This document shows positions 9,221 to 19,713 of a DNA stretch of 64,000 nucleotides, piece after piece. This DNA comes from Flavobacterium aquariorum (lineage in GTDB: Bacteria; Bacteroidota; Bacteroidia; Flavobacteriales; Flavobacteriaceae). The notes under the pieces are model-generated. The model saw only the letters and a program-made list of their open reading frames with translations. It did no database searches and was not told where the DNA came from. The position numbers and the translations under genes were made by a program. How positions within the stretch are numbered: position 1 is the first letter of the stretch; every line of letters starts with the position of its first letter. Location: positions 62,001 through 126,000 of the forward strand of contig NZ_QKXH01000010.1 in assembly GCF_003254745.1 (NCBI RefSeq), in the 5' to 3' direction.

Positions 9221-10120
9221 TTATAAATTATTATTTTTCAAGTAATCTAAAACGGATTTAGGATTCCAACCCAACAATTCCCTTGCTTTTGAATCATCAA
9301 AAGTCAAATCGGAAGTGATTTTTTTTATTTTTGAAGAATTAATAGGAGCTTTGTCTCCCAATAAATCACCTGTATACCCCATTATCTTTGCAATAAATAA
9401 AGGTAGATTAAAAGGCATTTTTTTATTTCTCTGTTTTGAAATGACCCTACTTAACTCTTTAAAATCAGGATTAATCCCATCAGTTAGATTGTACGTTCCT
9501 CCAATAGCTGCAACTTTAGGGATAAAGGAGGCAACATCTTCAGCCAATACCATACTCTTTCTGGCTTTACCTCCTCCAATATTAAAATAATACCCTTTAT
9601 CGATTGCCTTTATCATTGCCCCTAAGTTACCTGGAGGATTTTTCCCAACCAATAATGGTAATCGCAAAATAGTGCAAACCACATTATATTTTTTACACCA
9701 TTCCATTACCAATACTTCGGCTTCAATTTTACTCAAACCATAAGCATCTTTAGCTTTAAGCTGATACTCTTCAGTTATTTCTATTCCATACTCCTGACCG
9801 TAAACCGAAATCGAACTTATAAAAACAAATTGCTCTGGTAATCCCACTTTCTCAAATCCTTTCAGAAAATTGAGTGTTCCTAAAACATTAACATCGTGAA
9901 ATTGTTGTTTCTCCTCCGCTGTACTCGGAATACTGTGTGCTTTACCTGCAGCATGAACAACTAAATCAAATTTTTGCTCAAAATTAGGAACTTCATTTTC
10001 TAAAGAAACTTGATAATCTCCCGAAGTTCTAGACAAGCTTTTTAAATTATTCTTATTTACCAATGCCTTAACAATATATTTCCCCAAAAAACCATTGGCT
10101 CCCGTTACTATTATTTCCAT
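9221..10120 (-). CDS. Extended SDR, probable UDP-4-keto-6-deoxy-HexNAc reductase (WbpV/WreQ-like)
   Basis: This 299-residue NAD(P)-dependent epimerase/dehydratase-family protein has the loop VTGANGFLGKYIV (5-17), HAAGKAH near 56-62, SSISVYG with Ser103, and Y127-x3-K131 in AYGLSK. Its overall look, including RLPLLVGKNPPGNLGAMIKA, resembles the C4-reductases that finish UDP-QuiNAc or UDP-FucNAc from the product of WbpM-type dehydratases. A WbpM/CapD-type gene and a WbpL-like transferase are in the same locus, which supports this role. The exact stereochemistry cannot be read from the sequence. Confidence 0.7.
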   Translation of the reverse strand: MEIIVTGANGFLGKYIVKALVNKNNLKSLSRTSGDYQVSLENEVPNFEQKFDLVVHAAGKAHSIPSTAEEKQQFHDVNVLGTLNFLKGFEKVGLPEQFVFISSISVYGQEYGIEITEEYQLKAKDAYGLSKIEAEVLVMEWCKKYNVVCTILRLPLLVGKNPPGNLGAMIKAIDKGYYFNIGGGKARKSMVLAEDVASFIPKVAAIGGTYNLTDGINPDFKELSRVISKQRNKKMPFNLPLFIAKIMGYTGDLLGDKAPINSSKIKKITSDLTFDDSKARELLGWNPKSVLDYLKNNNL

Positions 10121-10141
10121 TTAATGAATACTTTTAATCAA

Positions 10142-10888
10142 CTAGATAAATTGAGTTAAACGTTTAAATATTCGCAATGGCATTAAATGAACTGGGGCTT
10201 GTAAATTATTGTTTTTCCATGCTTTAAGTATCTCTTTATTTTGGTTAACTATATTTGTAAAACTCTGATTTGTAGCCCCCCCTAATCTCATTTTAATTAT
10301 CAATCTATTAATATATTTAGATTTAAAATTATGCTTTTTAAACATTCGTAACATTAATTCATAATCTGCCGCCAGTTTATACTGTAAATCAAACAATCCT
10401 GCCTCTTTATAAACTTTACTTCTAACAAATAATGACGGGTGCGGTGGAACATTGGCGTTCTCAAAAAAATTATTGCAATAGCTTTTTGATTTCCAATTCC
10501 GAACTACTTTATTGGTATCATCACTTTTCACATATACCAAATCTCCATACAATATGTCTAAATCAGGATCATTATTGAATTGTTCCATAACAGCTGCAAG
10601 AACATCCAAATCTTGATACAAATCGTCAGAATTTAATATCCCAATCACATCTCCTGAACAAGCCTTAATCCCCTTATTCATAGCATCATAAAGCCCTTTG
10701 TCCCTTTCGGAAACAAAATATCCAAGTTGGTCTTTGAATTCATCGATTAAATTGACAGTATTGTCTTTAGAACCACCATCTATAATAACATACTCAATAT
10801 TTTTATAGCTTTGTAAAAGAACCGACTTCATCGCTTCTTGTATTGTCTTCTCGTTGTTATAGACAACGGTTATTATTGATATTTTCAT
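10142..10888 (-). CDS. Family 2 glycosyltransferase (WcaE-like)
   Basis: This is a cytosolic GT-A glycosyltransferase of 248 residues. It begins with MKISIITVVYNNEKTI and has VIIDGGSKDNT (34-44). SERDKGLYDAMNKGI (60-74) is typical of the colanic-acid WcaE-like subgroup. The metal-binding NSDD is at 86-89, and a later AADYELMLR region is the usual acceptor-side motif. No membrane segment is obvious. It is the first of three consecutive GT2 genes, and the transferred sugar cannot be assigned. Confidence 0.88.
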   Translation of the reverse strand: MKISIITVVYNNEKTIQEAMKSVLLQSYKNIEYVIIDGGSKDNTVNLIDEFKDQLGYFVSERDKGLYDAMNKGIKACSGDVIGILNSDDLYQDLDVLAAVMEQFNNDPDLDILYGDLVYVKSDDTNKVVRNWKSKSYCNNFFENANVPPHPSLFVRSKVYKEAGLFDLQYKLAADYELMLRMFKKHNFKSKYINRLIIKMRLGGATNQSFTNIVNQNKEILKAWKNNNLQAPVHLMPLRIFKRLTQFI

Positions 10889-10897
10889 TATACACTT

Positions 10898-11605
10898 TTA
10901 ATTAATAAACGCTCTTTTAATTAAAAAAATAGACAAATAAATTCTATATTTAATTTTGAAGCATATTGAAGTCATTGAAATTAACCCGCCAGTTGATGCA
11001 TTACCATCATGCCTCCTATAGAGAATGAGTTTATTATTTAGAATCTTATGCTTATAAAAACAAGACCCAACTAAAAACAACCAATTATCATGAGTACATA
11101 ATTGTCTGTTTGCAGGAAAAGGAAGCGCTTTTTTTAATATATCCGATCGAAAAGCTAAACAACATCCTAAATAACTAAATTTAAAAAGATTACCCAAACT
11201 AGTTTTTTTTATACTCCTCAACTTAAAGTATGAATCTGCAATTATTTCATTTTCACTATTTATTATTTTACAATCTGAAACAACAAGATCATAGTTCTTG
11301 AGCTCTTCCAAACAAACTTCAACTTTATTACCCTCCCAAATATCATCTTGATCACTTAAAAATACAACATCTCCTTTAACTTGTTTAAGAGCATTTTCAA
11401 AGTTACTAGTATAGCCTTTTTCGTTGTTTAAAAAAAAACGAATCCTGGTGTCATTAAGCTTCTTAATAATACCGACAGTATTGTCATTAGAATTATCATC
11501 TGAAATAATAAGTTCGTCACAAACTGAAAGTTGAGCTAAAATTGAATCTATCTGTTCCTTTATGTATTTTTCTCCATTATAAGTAGCAATACAAACTGAT
11601 ATCAT
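10898..11605 (-). CDS. Family 2 glycosyltransferase (rhamnosyltransferase-like)
   Basis: This GT-A glycosyltransferase of 235 residues begins with VCIATYNGEKYIKEQIDSIL (4-23). ISDDNSNDNT follows, and the donor-metal motif is SDQDDIWEGNK (84-94). CTHDNWL near the C-terminal third fits the subgroup that includes alpha-L-rhamnosyl and fucosyl transferases. It is short compared with 280-300-residue relatives but shows no internal break. The gap to the next GT2 gene is 9 bp. dTDP-rhamnose is available in the locus, but the donor assignment is inference. Confidence 0.85.
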   Translation of the reverse strand: MISVCIATYNGEKYIKEQIDSILAQLSVCDELIISDDNSNDNTVGIIKKLNDTRIRFFLNNEKGYTSNFENALKQVKGDVVFLSDQDDIWEGNKVEVCLEELKNYDLVVSDCKIINSENEIIADSYFKLRSIKKTSLGNLFKFSYLGCCLAFRSDILKKALPFPANRQLCTHDNWLFLVGSCFYKHKILNNKLILYRRHDGNASTGGLISMTSICFKIKYRIYLSIFLIKRAFIN

Positions 11606-11665
11606 ATATAAAATTTATTCAAAGTTTTACTTTATACTTATTTTTTATTAAGACTGGAAATCTTT

Positions 11666-12508
11666 CTAATTATAAACGCCATACTTATTGTGACGGTAGT
11701 CAATATATCCTTTAATTACACTTTTAATTTTTAAAAATTTATTTTGCTCAAAAAAAATAATTTTCAATATATCATTCATAAACACTTTTCTTTCAATATT
11801 ATTAAAAATAGTTGAAAAATTTTTGTACTTATTTCTAACGTACAATCGATTCCTTGTAATATAATACCTTCTTAAACTAGAGTGATTCGTAACAATTATT
11901 TTAAAATTAAAAAAAGAAATATGTTTCGACTTACCTAATTCATGGGCTAAAATAACTTCAGGTAAATTAACTATCTTGTACCCTGCCTGTTTTAGTTTCA
12001 AACAATAATCAATATCTACATAATCAATAAATAGTTTATCTTCAAATCCATTCAATTCATTATAAACATCTAAATTTATGATATTGCCTGAAGTCATTAC
12101 CACAATAGGCTCACCATTCTCTTTAATATACTTATCATAAATAAATCCTTCTATTTGATAATTAGGATAATAGAGTGCGTTTTTCTTGTCTTTACAATTA
12201 AGTATGTCCATTTTTACACTTTCTTTCAACTGCTTAAACTCACTATCCTGATCCATTGTTAGAACCCACTTAAAACCACTTTTTATTGCTAACCGACATC
12301 CAATATTAAGTGCTTTAGCGATTCCTAAATTACCATTATTGAAAAAGTATTCTAGCTTATGAAGAACTGGAAACTCTTTAAATAAATTTTCATTTGAGAG
12401 ACTAGAATTATCTATAATATAAACTTTATCAACAAAATCTATATAAGCACAAATATTTTTTAAAATACCCTTTTCTGGATTATACAAAACAACGACAGCT
12501 GCAATCAT
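11666..12508 (-). CDS. Family 2 glycosyltransferase (WbbL/RfbF-type rhamnosyltransferase)
   Basis: This 280-residue glycosyltransferase starts MIAAVVVLYNPEKG. It has VYIIDNSS (29-36), FNNGNLGIAKALNIG (56-70), TMDQDSEF at 84-91 with the DxD-like triad, and FIDYVDIDYCLKLKQAGYKI near 171-191. This is the arrangement of RfbF/WbbL rhamnosyltransferases, which use dTDP-L-rhamnose. The complete rml set supports rhamnose as donor. AT content rises markedly from here towards 28 kb, consistent with laterally acquired serotype-specific genes. Confidence 0.85.
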   Translation of the reverse strand: MIAAVVVLYNPEKGILKNICAYIDFVDKVYIIDNSSLSNENLFKEFPVLHKLEYFFNNGNLGIAKALNIGCRLAIKSGFKWVLTMDQDSEFKQLKESVKMDILNCKDKKNALYYPNYQIEGFIYDKYIKENGEPIVVMTSGNIINLDVYNELNGFEDKLFIDYVDIDYCLKLKQAGYKIVNLPEVILAHELGKSKHISFFNFKIIVTNHSSLRRYYITRNRLYVRNKYKNFSTIFNNIERKVFMNDILKIIFFEQNKFLKIKSVIKGYIDYRHNKYGVYN

Positions 12509-12557
12509 TATATCTATTTTATAGTAAATACTTTTATAAGTAATTTTATACTTTTAT

Positions 12558-13586
12558 TTAAAATGTAATTAATTTTACGTAAAACAAATTAATTAATAAA
12601 AGACACACACCAATAAAAATCAAAATTGAGCGCGAAAAATATTTTGGTTCAAAAATATAAAATACGAATGGAATAGCAACTATTTCAACTATTGAAAACA
12701 ATTCACTAACTCTAGTTGCCAGTGGTGGCATGACAGCTAAAATTAAATATGATATAAGTGAAATAGAATAAATCTTCATTACTATAGAAGCATATTTATT
12801 ATTCTGAATAATTATTTCATATTTATACAATAGAAAATAAAAAATTATAATTTTTGCTATAAAAACTAAATTAAAAACATTTATTAAAATTGAACCTTCA
12901 TCTCCTAATTCCATCAACGTCTGATACATTTCAATTTTATTTTGTATCATTGGTATAGGAATTTTAGTTATTATATTTATTCCTAAAAAATAAATCACAT
13001 AAGCTATTGGCACTGATAATAGTAAAACTCGTTTTCTTGGTTTTTGATCTAAAAACCATAAGGGTAGTATTACAATAGCAGAATAATGGAACGAAAATGC
13101 TAAAGCAGAAAACAATAAAAAAATCTTCCAGTTTCTATCATATATTGGTTTTATGCACAAAAGAAGTAAAGCTGATGCAATTCCAACCCTAATTTGTGTC
13201 ATTTCATGAAGGATAAAAAAATTACTTAAATAAATAACCAATGATAAAAACCATAAATCTGTTATTTTTTTGATTGCAATTAATTTTAAAGTAACTCCTA
13301 ATATTGCAAAAATTACAAACAAAAAAACATAATTATCTCCAATATATGAGTGTATGAAAATAGAAATTAAAACAAAAGCTGGTTCAGTTGAAATAAATTC
13401 CTGTTGCTGAAACATCTCAATATAATTATTATAATCTCTGTCGACTCCTTCTCCTCTAAAACCAGCAATGGTTATCAACAAAAACCCTAAACATAAGAAA
13501 ATAATTTTTTTTGTAATTTTTTCTTTTGGGGGAAAAAGAGATATTAATGAAAAAATGAAAAATAAAAAAAGTAATAATAAAATCAT
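12558..13586 (-). CDS. EpsG-family polysaccharide polymerase (Wzy-like)
   Basis: This is a 342-residue integral membrane protein with about ten hydrophobic segments. Near its N-terminus is GFRGEGVDRDYNNYIEMF (42-59), the loop typical of EpsG/Wzy-like polymerases. Lengths and composition fit the enzyme that joins lipid-linked repeat units on the periplasmic face. It lies between glycosyltransferases and 3.3 kb from the flippase gene, as in Wzx/Wzy-dependent loci. Wzy proteins are poorly conserved, so the assignment rests on topology, this motif and context. Confidence 0.8.
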   Translation of the reverse strand: MILLLLFLFFIFSLISLFPPKEKITKKIIFLCLGFLLITIAGFRGEGVDRDYNNYIEMFQQQEFISTEPAFVLISIFIHSYIGDNYVFLFVIFAILGVTLKLIAIKKITDLWFLSLVIYLSNFFILHEMTQIRVGIASALLLLCIKPIYDRNWKIFLLFSALAFSFHYSAIVILPLWFLDQKPRKRVLLLSVPIAYVIYFLGINIITKIPIPMIQNKIEMYQTLMELGDEGSILINVFNLVFIAKIIIFYFLLYKYEIIIQNNKYASIVMKIYSISLISYLILAVMPPLATRVSELFSIVEIVAIPFVFYIFEPKYFSRSILIFIGVCLLLINLFYVKLITF

Positions 13587-13599
13587 AATAATAAGAAAA

Positions 13600-14673
13600 T
13601 CAAGATTTTAATATAAACTGAGCCAAATTTGTAGATTGGTTTACTTTAATTATTTTTTTAGCTATATTGATATTATTCTCATTTACCGACATTGGTTTCT
13701 TTATCTGAGAAAAAATTTCCATTTTAAAATAATCATATCCTAGCTTTTTATAATCACCTATTTCCTCAGATAATACAACCGGGATTAATCCATAGAACAA
13801 ATACTCTACTAATTTAGTAGGACAAGCTACTCTATTAACTATATTTTCATCTCTTAAAATGAAAGCATAATCCGCCGCAATATAATCTTTCCATAAGTCA
13901 GAGGGATTTCTACTGACTACTGTAATTAATTCTGGGTTAATTTTATTATTCTTAATTTTATCTTCAAAAATCTTCTTGTCTCCAGTAAGAATTGTATAGT
14001 AAATTTCTGGAGATTGATTATTTCTAATTATTTGCATCATTAAATCGATGTTTTGCCAACTTTGAGCACCACCACTATAAATTACATGTATTTTTTTATT
14101 ATTTTGTTCTTTTACAAATTTTACAGTTTCTTTATCAATGATTTGCAAATTATCTGGTATAATACTGTAAGTTAAAAACGTTCCGGTAAACCATTTATAC
14201 TTATTTTGATAATGGGCTTTCATTGCATCAGTTACACATATTGCATTCGTCAGACGTTTAAATATTTGTGTCTCAATAAAGTCATAATATACAGCTCGAA
14301 TTTTTGTTTTACCAAAATATTTTTCTTCTTCCGGAACGACACCATGAAGATCGAGAGTCATTGATGTTTGTTTTTTTGAAATAAACAGCCATAAAAAAGT
14401 CAACATATATATTGAGTGTGAGTAAATATGCTGATGGGAATATATTAACTTCAATATTGTTCTGAAATGAATCAGAAGATTTAAAGAATTCACTTCTACA
14501 ATACCATCACTATACTTTTTAGCCTTTATAAAACTTCTCAATGAAACATATAAATATGTGCGTGGTATATTTTCGAATAAGGTATCAATAGCTTTTACAC
14601 GACTTATCATCCCATCTTTATTATTTTCACTCGTCGGATATGGTGCTAAAATCAATAATTTACTTTCCATCAT
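13600..14673 (-). CDS. Family 4-like (GT-B) glycosyltransferase
   Basis: This 357-residue protein starts [21 protein letters not shown]. It has the features of a GT-B retaining glycosyltransferase: [15 protein letters not shown] near 197-211 in the donor domain, and [17 protein letters not shown] near 284-300, the usual glutamate-containing donor-binding motif. The start codon overlaps the wecB stop as ATGA (14670-14673), which suggests coupled translation. Its donor sugar is unknown, although the wecB overlap makes a ManNAc-type donor worth considering. Confidence 0.8.
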   Translation of the reverse strand: MMESKLLILAPYPTSENNKDGMISRVKAIDTLFENIPRTYLYVSLRSFIKAKKYSDGIVEVNSLNLLIHFRTILKLIYSHQHIYSHSIYMLTFLWLFISKKQTSMTLDLHGVVPEEEKYFGKTKIRAVYYDFIETQIFKRLTNAICVTDAMKAHYQNKYKWFTGTFLTYSIIPDNLQIIDKETVKFVKEQNNKKIHVIYSGGAQSWQNIDLMMQIIRNNQSPEIYYTILTGDKKIFEDKIKNNKINPELITVVSRNPSDLWKDYIAADYAFILRDENIVNRVACPTKLVEYLFYGLIPVVLSEEIGDYKKLGYDYFKMEIFSQIKKPMSVNENNINIAKKIIKVNQSTNLAQFILKS

Positions 14674-15779
14674 AAAAATGTTTTAACACAATTATAGCTT
14701 GCTAGTCCATCTCCGTAAGGATTATGCGCTTTACTCATTTTCTCGTATAAATTATCATCTGATAACAAGGTCATTGTTTGCTTAACAATTTCTGAAGTAT
14801 TGGTTCCCACTAAAACTACAGTGCCGGCCGCGACAGCTTCAGGCCTTTCAGTAGTATCTCGCATAACCAAAACTGGTTTTCCTAAACTAGGTGCCTCTTC
14901 TTGTACTCCTCCACTATCTGTAATTATAATTTTAGATTTTTTCATTAACCAAACAAAAGCTGGATAGGCCAAAGGTTCAATCAAATGAATAGTTGGAATG
15001 TCTCCTAAAATAGTGTGTACTGGTCCTTTTACATTTGGGTTTAAATGAACTGGATAAACGATTTGGACATTTTGTTCTAATGCTAATTGTTTGAGAGCTT
15101 TACAAATATTAATAAATCCGTCACCAAAATTTTCTCTGCGGTGTCCTGTGACTACAATTAATTCTTTAGAATTATCAATCAATGATTTTAAAAAATCAAT
15201 CTGTTTATCATTTATTTCCTCAACTTTATCTTTTGCCAATAAAAGTGCATCAATAACAGTATTACCAGTCACAAAAATAGAATTAGAATCAATTCCTTCA
15301 TCCATTAAGTTTTTTTTGGCTTGTTCAGTTGGAGCAAAATGCAAGTCTGCCAATCTCCCTGTTAATTGTCTATTCATTTCTTCTGGAAATGGAGATAATT
15401 TATTATGTGTCCTCAAGCCTGCCTCAATATGGCAAACTTTAGTTCCAGCATAAAACGAGGCTAAAGCAGTTGCACTCGATGTTGTTGTGTCTCCATGAAC
15501 AAAAACATAATCGGGCATAAAGTTTTCAAGAATAGGTTTCAATCCCAGTATTACATCCGCTGTCAATTGATATAAGTTTTGTCCTGGACGCATTAAATTT
15601 AAATCAAAATCAGGAATAACCTCGAAAAATTTCAAAACTTGATCTAACATCTCCCTATGTTGAGCCGTAACACATACTTTTATATCAAACTTATCTGGAT
15701 ATTTTTGAAATTCTTTTACCAAAGGAACCATCTTTATCGCCTCAGGTCTTGTCCCAAAAACTATAAGTATTTTTTTCAT
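14670..15779 (-). CDS. wecB: UDP-N-acetylglucosamine 2-epimerase (non-hydrolysing)
   Basis: WecB interconverts UDP-GlcNAc and UDP-ManNAc. I placed the start at the ATG at 15779 (369 residues, [16 protein letters not shown]) and not the TTG at 15794, which would overlap the preceding gene. Family motifs visible are [28 protein letters not shown] and [20 protein letters not shown] with TTERPEA. UDP-ManNAc could be oxidised to ManNAcA by the dehydrogenase at 36994-38277 or used directly as ManNAc. No dedicated wecC is nearby. Confidence 0.96.
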   Translation of the reverse strand: MKKILIVFGTRPEAIKMVPLVKEFQKYPDKFDIKVCVTAQHREMLDQVLKFFEVIPDFDLNLMRPGQNLYQLTADVILGLKPILENFMPDYVFVHGDTTTSSATALASFYAGTKVCHIEAGLRTHNKLSPFPEEMNRQLTGRLADLHFAPTEQAKKNLMDEGIDSNSIFVTGNTVIDALLLAKDKVEEINDKQIDFLKSLIDNSKELIVVTGHRRENFGDGFINICKALKQLALEQNVQIVYPVHLNPNVKGPVHTILGDIPTIHLIEPLAYPAFVWLMKKSKIIITDSGGVQEEAPSLGKPVLVMRDTTERPEAVAAGTVVLVGTNTSEIVKQTMTLLSDDNLYEKMSKAHNPYGDGLASYNCVKTFL

Positions 15780-15783
15780 AAAA

Positions 15784-16881
15784 TTATTTTTCAAATGCTT
15801 TCAAAACCCTTTTTAGTTCCTTTAAATGGGCCAAACCATACTTTAAATCAGGCTCAAGATAATTACCTTCGCCCCATTCATTCCATGATTTAATAAAAGC
15901 GATACGTTCTTGATCTGGTTTATCTTTAATCTTTTCTAAAACTTCTGCAACATGTTTTCCAAACAATTCTGGGGTTGAATTAAGATAAACATGTCCTCCT
16001 AAACCACTTCGTGGAGTATGATCCCAATTTGGAATGATTGAGGGCATAACCTTTATTTCTGAATCTTCTTTCCCAACAAAACCCTTCATAGCATCTTTAT
16101 ATTGAAATATAAATGGTAATGAAAAGATTTCTCTTTTTAATTTATCTACAACTCTTCTAGTGAAACTCCTGCCATATCGTACAAATTCAAATAAACGCAC
16201 CACATTTACAGCATCAAATCCCTTACCTAATATTAAATCTCTTTTTTTTATGTTCGGAGTTTGTCCAACAAAATAAATACCTTCGAGTCCATTCTCTTTT
16301 GCCCATTTCTGCCATAATTGAATGAAATGACTAACCTCAGGAAATTCCAATGGCTTATATATCATAAATAATGGCTTATTATTCACTCGTATATAACGTT
16401 TGTCTTTAAAAGCAGGTAAAAGTACATCAAAATGTTCCCTATAATCCTCATCTCCCAAATAAAGTTGTTCTTGCAATATTTCTTTTTTACAAGTACCTTC
16501 ACTATTCCACAATTTAGCCATCCATGAATCATTTGCCCATGCTAAACAAAAAGGAAAGTCAGGCTCTCCAGAATTTACAACTTCATTAAACGGCTGTTCA
16601 ATTAATCTTTTCCCATTACCAAACCAATAATGCCAGTAACAGAATCCTTCTACACCATACTCTCTAGCCATATCAGCCTGTGCTTTACGAGTCTCTGCCA
16701 AACGTAAATCATAATAACCCAAATCAGCGGGAATTTTTGGCTGATTATGTCCTTTAAAAAGCTTTTTGGCTTTACCTACATTAGTCCATTCTGTAAATCC
16801 TTTACCCCACCATTCATTATTTTCAGGTATTGGGTGATATTGTGGTAAATAAAATGCGATAAGACGTGCTTTTGTCTTCAT
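15784..16881 (-). CDS. WbsX-like glycosyltransferase / GH99-like family protein
   Basis: This belongs to the WbsX family, found in many capsule and O-antigen loci and often described as a glycosyltransferase with a GH99-like barrel. The diagnostic start is [20 protein letters not shown], followed by [31 protein letters not shown] and [15 protein letters not shown] follow in order. I chose the ATG at 16881 (365 residues), because the longer ATG at 16908 would overlap the flippase gene. The family's reaction is not firmly established, so it may transfer or cleave a sugar. Confidence 0.85.
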   Translation of the reverse strand: MKTKARLIAFYLPQYHPIPENNEWWGKGFTEWTNVGKAKKLFKGHNQPKIPADLGYYDLRLAETRKAQADMAREYGVEGFCYWHYWFGNGKRLIEQPFNEVVNSGEPDFPFCLAWANDSWMAKLWNSEGTCKKEILQEQLYLGDEDYREHFDVLLPAFKDKRYIRVNNKPLFMIYKPLEFPEVSHFIQLWQKWAKENGLEGIYFVGQTPNIKKRDLILGKGFDAVNVVRLFEFVRYGRSFTRRVVDKLKREIFSLPFIFQYKDAMKGFVGKEDSEIKVMPSIIPNWDHTPRSGLGGHVYLNSTPELFGKHVAEVLEKIKDKPDQERIAFIKSWNEWGEGNYLEPDLKYGLAHLKELKRVLKAFEK

Positions 16882-16888
16882 AAATAAA

Positions 16889-18313
16889 TTATTTTTTAAT
16901 AAGTCCATTTATCATTTTAAAAGGATTAATGGAAAGCGTTAACGATAAAGCTATAATTACAACTGCTGACAGTAGAGATTTGAACATAATGGAATACAGT
17001 AGCGATTCTATATTAATCAGATAAACCAATGCATATATCGAAATACTTAATATCAATAAACTAATGAGAGGCCTAATGTGACTTATTTTCAACTGTGAAT
17101 ACCACATTGAAATTAGTAACATTATTGACATTGAAAAACTAGAAACAAGAGCAGCCACTATCAAACCAAATCTGGGAAGTAAAAAAATATTTAAAGAGAT
17201 ACTTATACTGGCTCCCGTAATGTTAATTAAAGAGTTTATTTTGGTCTTTGCTTTTGCAGTAATAATTGTCCCATAGAGCATACTTAGCGATGAACTATAA
17301 ACTCCAATTATAATCATAGGAACATACCAATAAGCACTGTGAAATTTAGCGTTTGACATAATTTGAAAAAATTCTTTCGAAAAAACACATAGAAAAAGCA
17401 CACCAATTTGCAAAACATAAACAAAACCATTTCTTATCTTCTCGAATGCGTTTAAAAACCCATCTGTACCCCATTTTTTAAAAATATAAGGTTCAAAAGC
17501 TTTATAGGCTCCATAAGAAAATATATTTAGAATTAATGCCAATGTTGCCGCTGTACTATAAATACCTAAGTCATTTAAATTAAGATATTTATCTATTAAA
17601 ATTCTATCTGAAATAGTTGTAACATAATAGGCTAAAGTTCCTGGAACAAGTGGCAAAGAAAACAACAATACTTCTTTTAACTGTCTAAAACATAAATTCC
17701 AAATAATATGTTCTCTCGAAATGTAAAGAAAAACAAATGCATAAATAAAATTCACTAGAAGAGCTGAAAACAATACTCCTAAGGCTGAATAATCAAAATA
17801 AATCACTAACACTAAAGTCAATATCAGAGTAATAATTCCTCTCGAAATATTAATAAGTGTAAGTACTAATGGATTCTCCAATAAACGATACAATGCCGAG
17901 GGAAGTATCGAGAAAATATTAAAAAAATTAGTCAAAATTCCTATTACAATGTATGGATAAAAAGAAATTTTACTTCCCAAAAAACCAAAAAAAGTGTCAC
18001 CAAATAATAAAAACAGAAACACTAATAACAAATTAAATAATATTACAAAAGAAGAAAGGTTTCCTAGCAACTTTTTTTGTTCAATACTATTTTCACATCT
18101 ATAGTAAAAAACCAAATAATAAGTATTAATGCATAAGAATCCAAGTGATAATAGAAATGTCGTTAAAGTATTTACATAATTCACAATCCCATAATCCGCA
18201 GGGGACAAATATCTAGTAAGAATAGGAAATGATATAAACCCTAATAGTCTCGGAACAATATCTCCTAATGCATAAATTGTAGTATTCTTAATTAAATTTT
18301 TGCTTTCTTTCAT
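16889..18313 (-). CDS. wzx: Wzx-type lipid-linked oligosaccharide flippase
   Basis: This 474-residue polytopic membrane protein has 12-14 hydrophobic helices. It starts with NLIKNTTIYALGDIVPRLLG (6-25), and FPILTRYLSPADYGIVNYVN follows. This is the classic opening of polysaccharide-biosynthesis (MOP superfamily) flippases. It moves the undecaprenyl-linked repeat unit across the inner membrane. The gene lies 5 bp from the next upstream gene's stop codon, so it is tightly linked to 18319-19602, which may act on the same repeat unit. Confidence 0.93.
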   Translation of the reverse strand: MKESKNLIKNTTIYALGDIVPRLLGFISFPILTRYLSPADYGIVNYVNTLTTFLLSLGFLCINTYYLVFYYRCENSIEQKKLLGNLSSFVILFNLLLVFLFLLFGDTFFGFLGSKISFYPYIVIGILTNFFNIFSILPSALYRLLENPLVLTLINISRGIITLILTLVLVIYFDYSALGVLFSALLVNFIYAFVFLYISREHIIWNLCFRQLKEVLLFSLPLVPGTLAYYVTTISDRILIDKYLNLNDLGIYSTAATLALILNIFSYGAYKAFEPYIFKKWGTDGFLNAFEKIRNGFVYVLQIGVLFLCVFSKEFFQIMSNAKFHSAYWYVPMIIIGVYSSSLSMLYGTIITAKAKTKINSLINITGASISISLNIFLLPRFGLIVAALVSSFSMSIMLLISMWYSQLKISHIRPLISLLILSISIYALVYLINIESLLYSIMFKSLLSAVVIIALSLTLSINPFKMINGLIKK

Positions 18314-18318
18314 AAAAT

Positions 18319-19602
18319 CTATTTAATCAAATCCTTAAGGATTGATAGGTCAAAACTCTGAATATAATCATGAACCAAACTATATTCCGACATAGCATTA
18401 TAACGCAACATTTTTTCGAGTTCATCTTCATCATTTGCAATCATTACTTTTTCATCAGTCCCATCAAATGGAGGAACCAACTTAAAACCTGCCATGTTAA
18501 TTCCTTCTTGATCTTTTGGTTCAAAAACAATGTAATTTACCCCGTTTATTAAAGATTCCAGCAGAACGGTTGAAGTTGCACCTATTACTAATGATGACCT
18601 ATTTAGCGAATCTTTAAGCGGTTCATTATCTGAAATGTAAAAATCCTGGTCTAAAAAAGCATGAACCCATTTTTTATCAATAGAGGGATGAGGTCTGTAT
18701 CTCGCTTTTTTAATACCTATTTTTTTCAAGACAGATTGTACCTTATATAAATATAATACAATCATGCTTTTGTCACTAATAACCGTATTATCGTACTCAT
18801 GCTGGTGCCAAAGTGCAGATGAAAGAGGAATAATCAAGATATTTGATAGATCTGAGCGTAAATTTTTATCTTTTTCTAAGCTCTTAAATTTTGGATTTCC
18901 GACGACTTTAATTTTTGAAAAATTAAATCCTGCATCAATATAATTCTTCTTAATTTTCTCACTCCATACCATTAAATAGTCAGATCTGTTGTCAACATCA
19001 AGTGAATAAATCCCTGGCATGCCATGTGAAAAAACAAAAGAAGGTTTTTGGATTTTTTTAAAAACATCTATAAAATATTTGCTATAAAAATATTGATCTG
19101 TATTAAGCAATAAAGCTTTGAAATTTTTCTCAGTATATTGATCTATAAAATGCGACTGAAACTTTTCGAATTCAGCATGAAGTTCTGGCTTCAGGTAAGT
19201 ATTAAAATCTTCTTTATGTATCAGCCTTTGAGTTTTCTTGTGCCAACTTATAGTTTTGAAATCTCCAAAAACGTTTTTTCTTTCTATAGGTTGCCAGACA
19301 GGAAAAAAAGAGTCAAATCCTAATTGTTTTAAGAGTGTCTTGTCCGAAAAATTTACTGTAGATAAGATATTTACATTTTCAGATACTTGTTTTGGGTTAT
19401 TCAATATAGCGCTGGAATACTGAAGCAATTCTATTGCTTTTTCCCTCCAGGTTATTGTTCGATTTCTATGATAAGATTTCGTTATATGCTTTTCTGAATT
19501 ATATATATGCCAATCTAATTCTGCTTTAAAAAAATCGATATATTTTGATGACAATTCATTTTCTGAATTATCCCTTAAATATTTAATAAGATATTTATCC
19601 AT
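18319..19602 (-). CDS. Putative GT-B-fold surface-glycan transferase, distant from known families
   Basis: I do not recognise a named family for these 427 residues. The C-terminal half has elements typical of CDP- or CMP-sugar-using GT-B enzymes such as polysialyl, CDP-glycerol and capsule transferases. These are FSHGMPGIYSLD near 201-212, VVGNPKFKSLEK near 246-257, ARYRPHPSIDKKW near 309-321, and SLVIGATSTVLLESLINGVN near 345-364. The N-terminal 150 residues look unrelated to anything I know. No signal peptide or membrane helix is evident. Its place between the flippase and the pseudaminic-acid genes makes it a candidate nonulosonate transferase, by inference only. Confidence 0.6.
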   Translation of the reverse strand: MDKYLIKYLRDNSENELSSKYIDFFKAELDWHIYNSEKHITKSYHRNRTITWREKAIELLQYSSAILNNPKQVSENVNILSTVNFSDKTLLKQLGFDSFFPVWQPIERKNVFGDFKTISWHKKTQRLIHKEDFNTYLKPELHAEFEKFQSHFIDQYTEKNFKALLLNTDQYFYSKYFIDVFKKIQKPSFVFSHGMPGIYSLDVDNRSDYLMVWSEKIKKNYIDAGFNFSKIKVVGNPKFKSLEKDKNLRSDLSNILIIPLSSALWHQHEYDNTVISDKSMIVLYLYKVQSVLKKIGIKKARYRPHPSIDKKWVHAFLDQDFYISDNEPLKDSLNRSSLVIGATSTVLLESLINGVNYIVFEPKDQEGINMAGFKLVPPFDGTDEKVMIANDEDELEKMLRYNAMSEYSLVHDYIQSFDLSILKDLIK

Positions 19603-19713
19603 GTATGTTTAAAATTTGATATTAAATTTTGTCATTTTTACTATTTTCAAAATTCCATATCAACTGCTCCAATTATAGCCTCAATTCAACCAATTTATTT
19701 TAAGTATTATAAG

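Noticed and set aside
15091-15453. 120-codon plus-strand frame
   Set aside because: It lies wholly opposite wecB and has no recognisable protein features.
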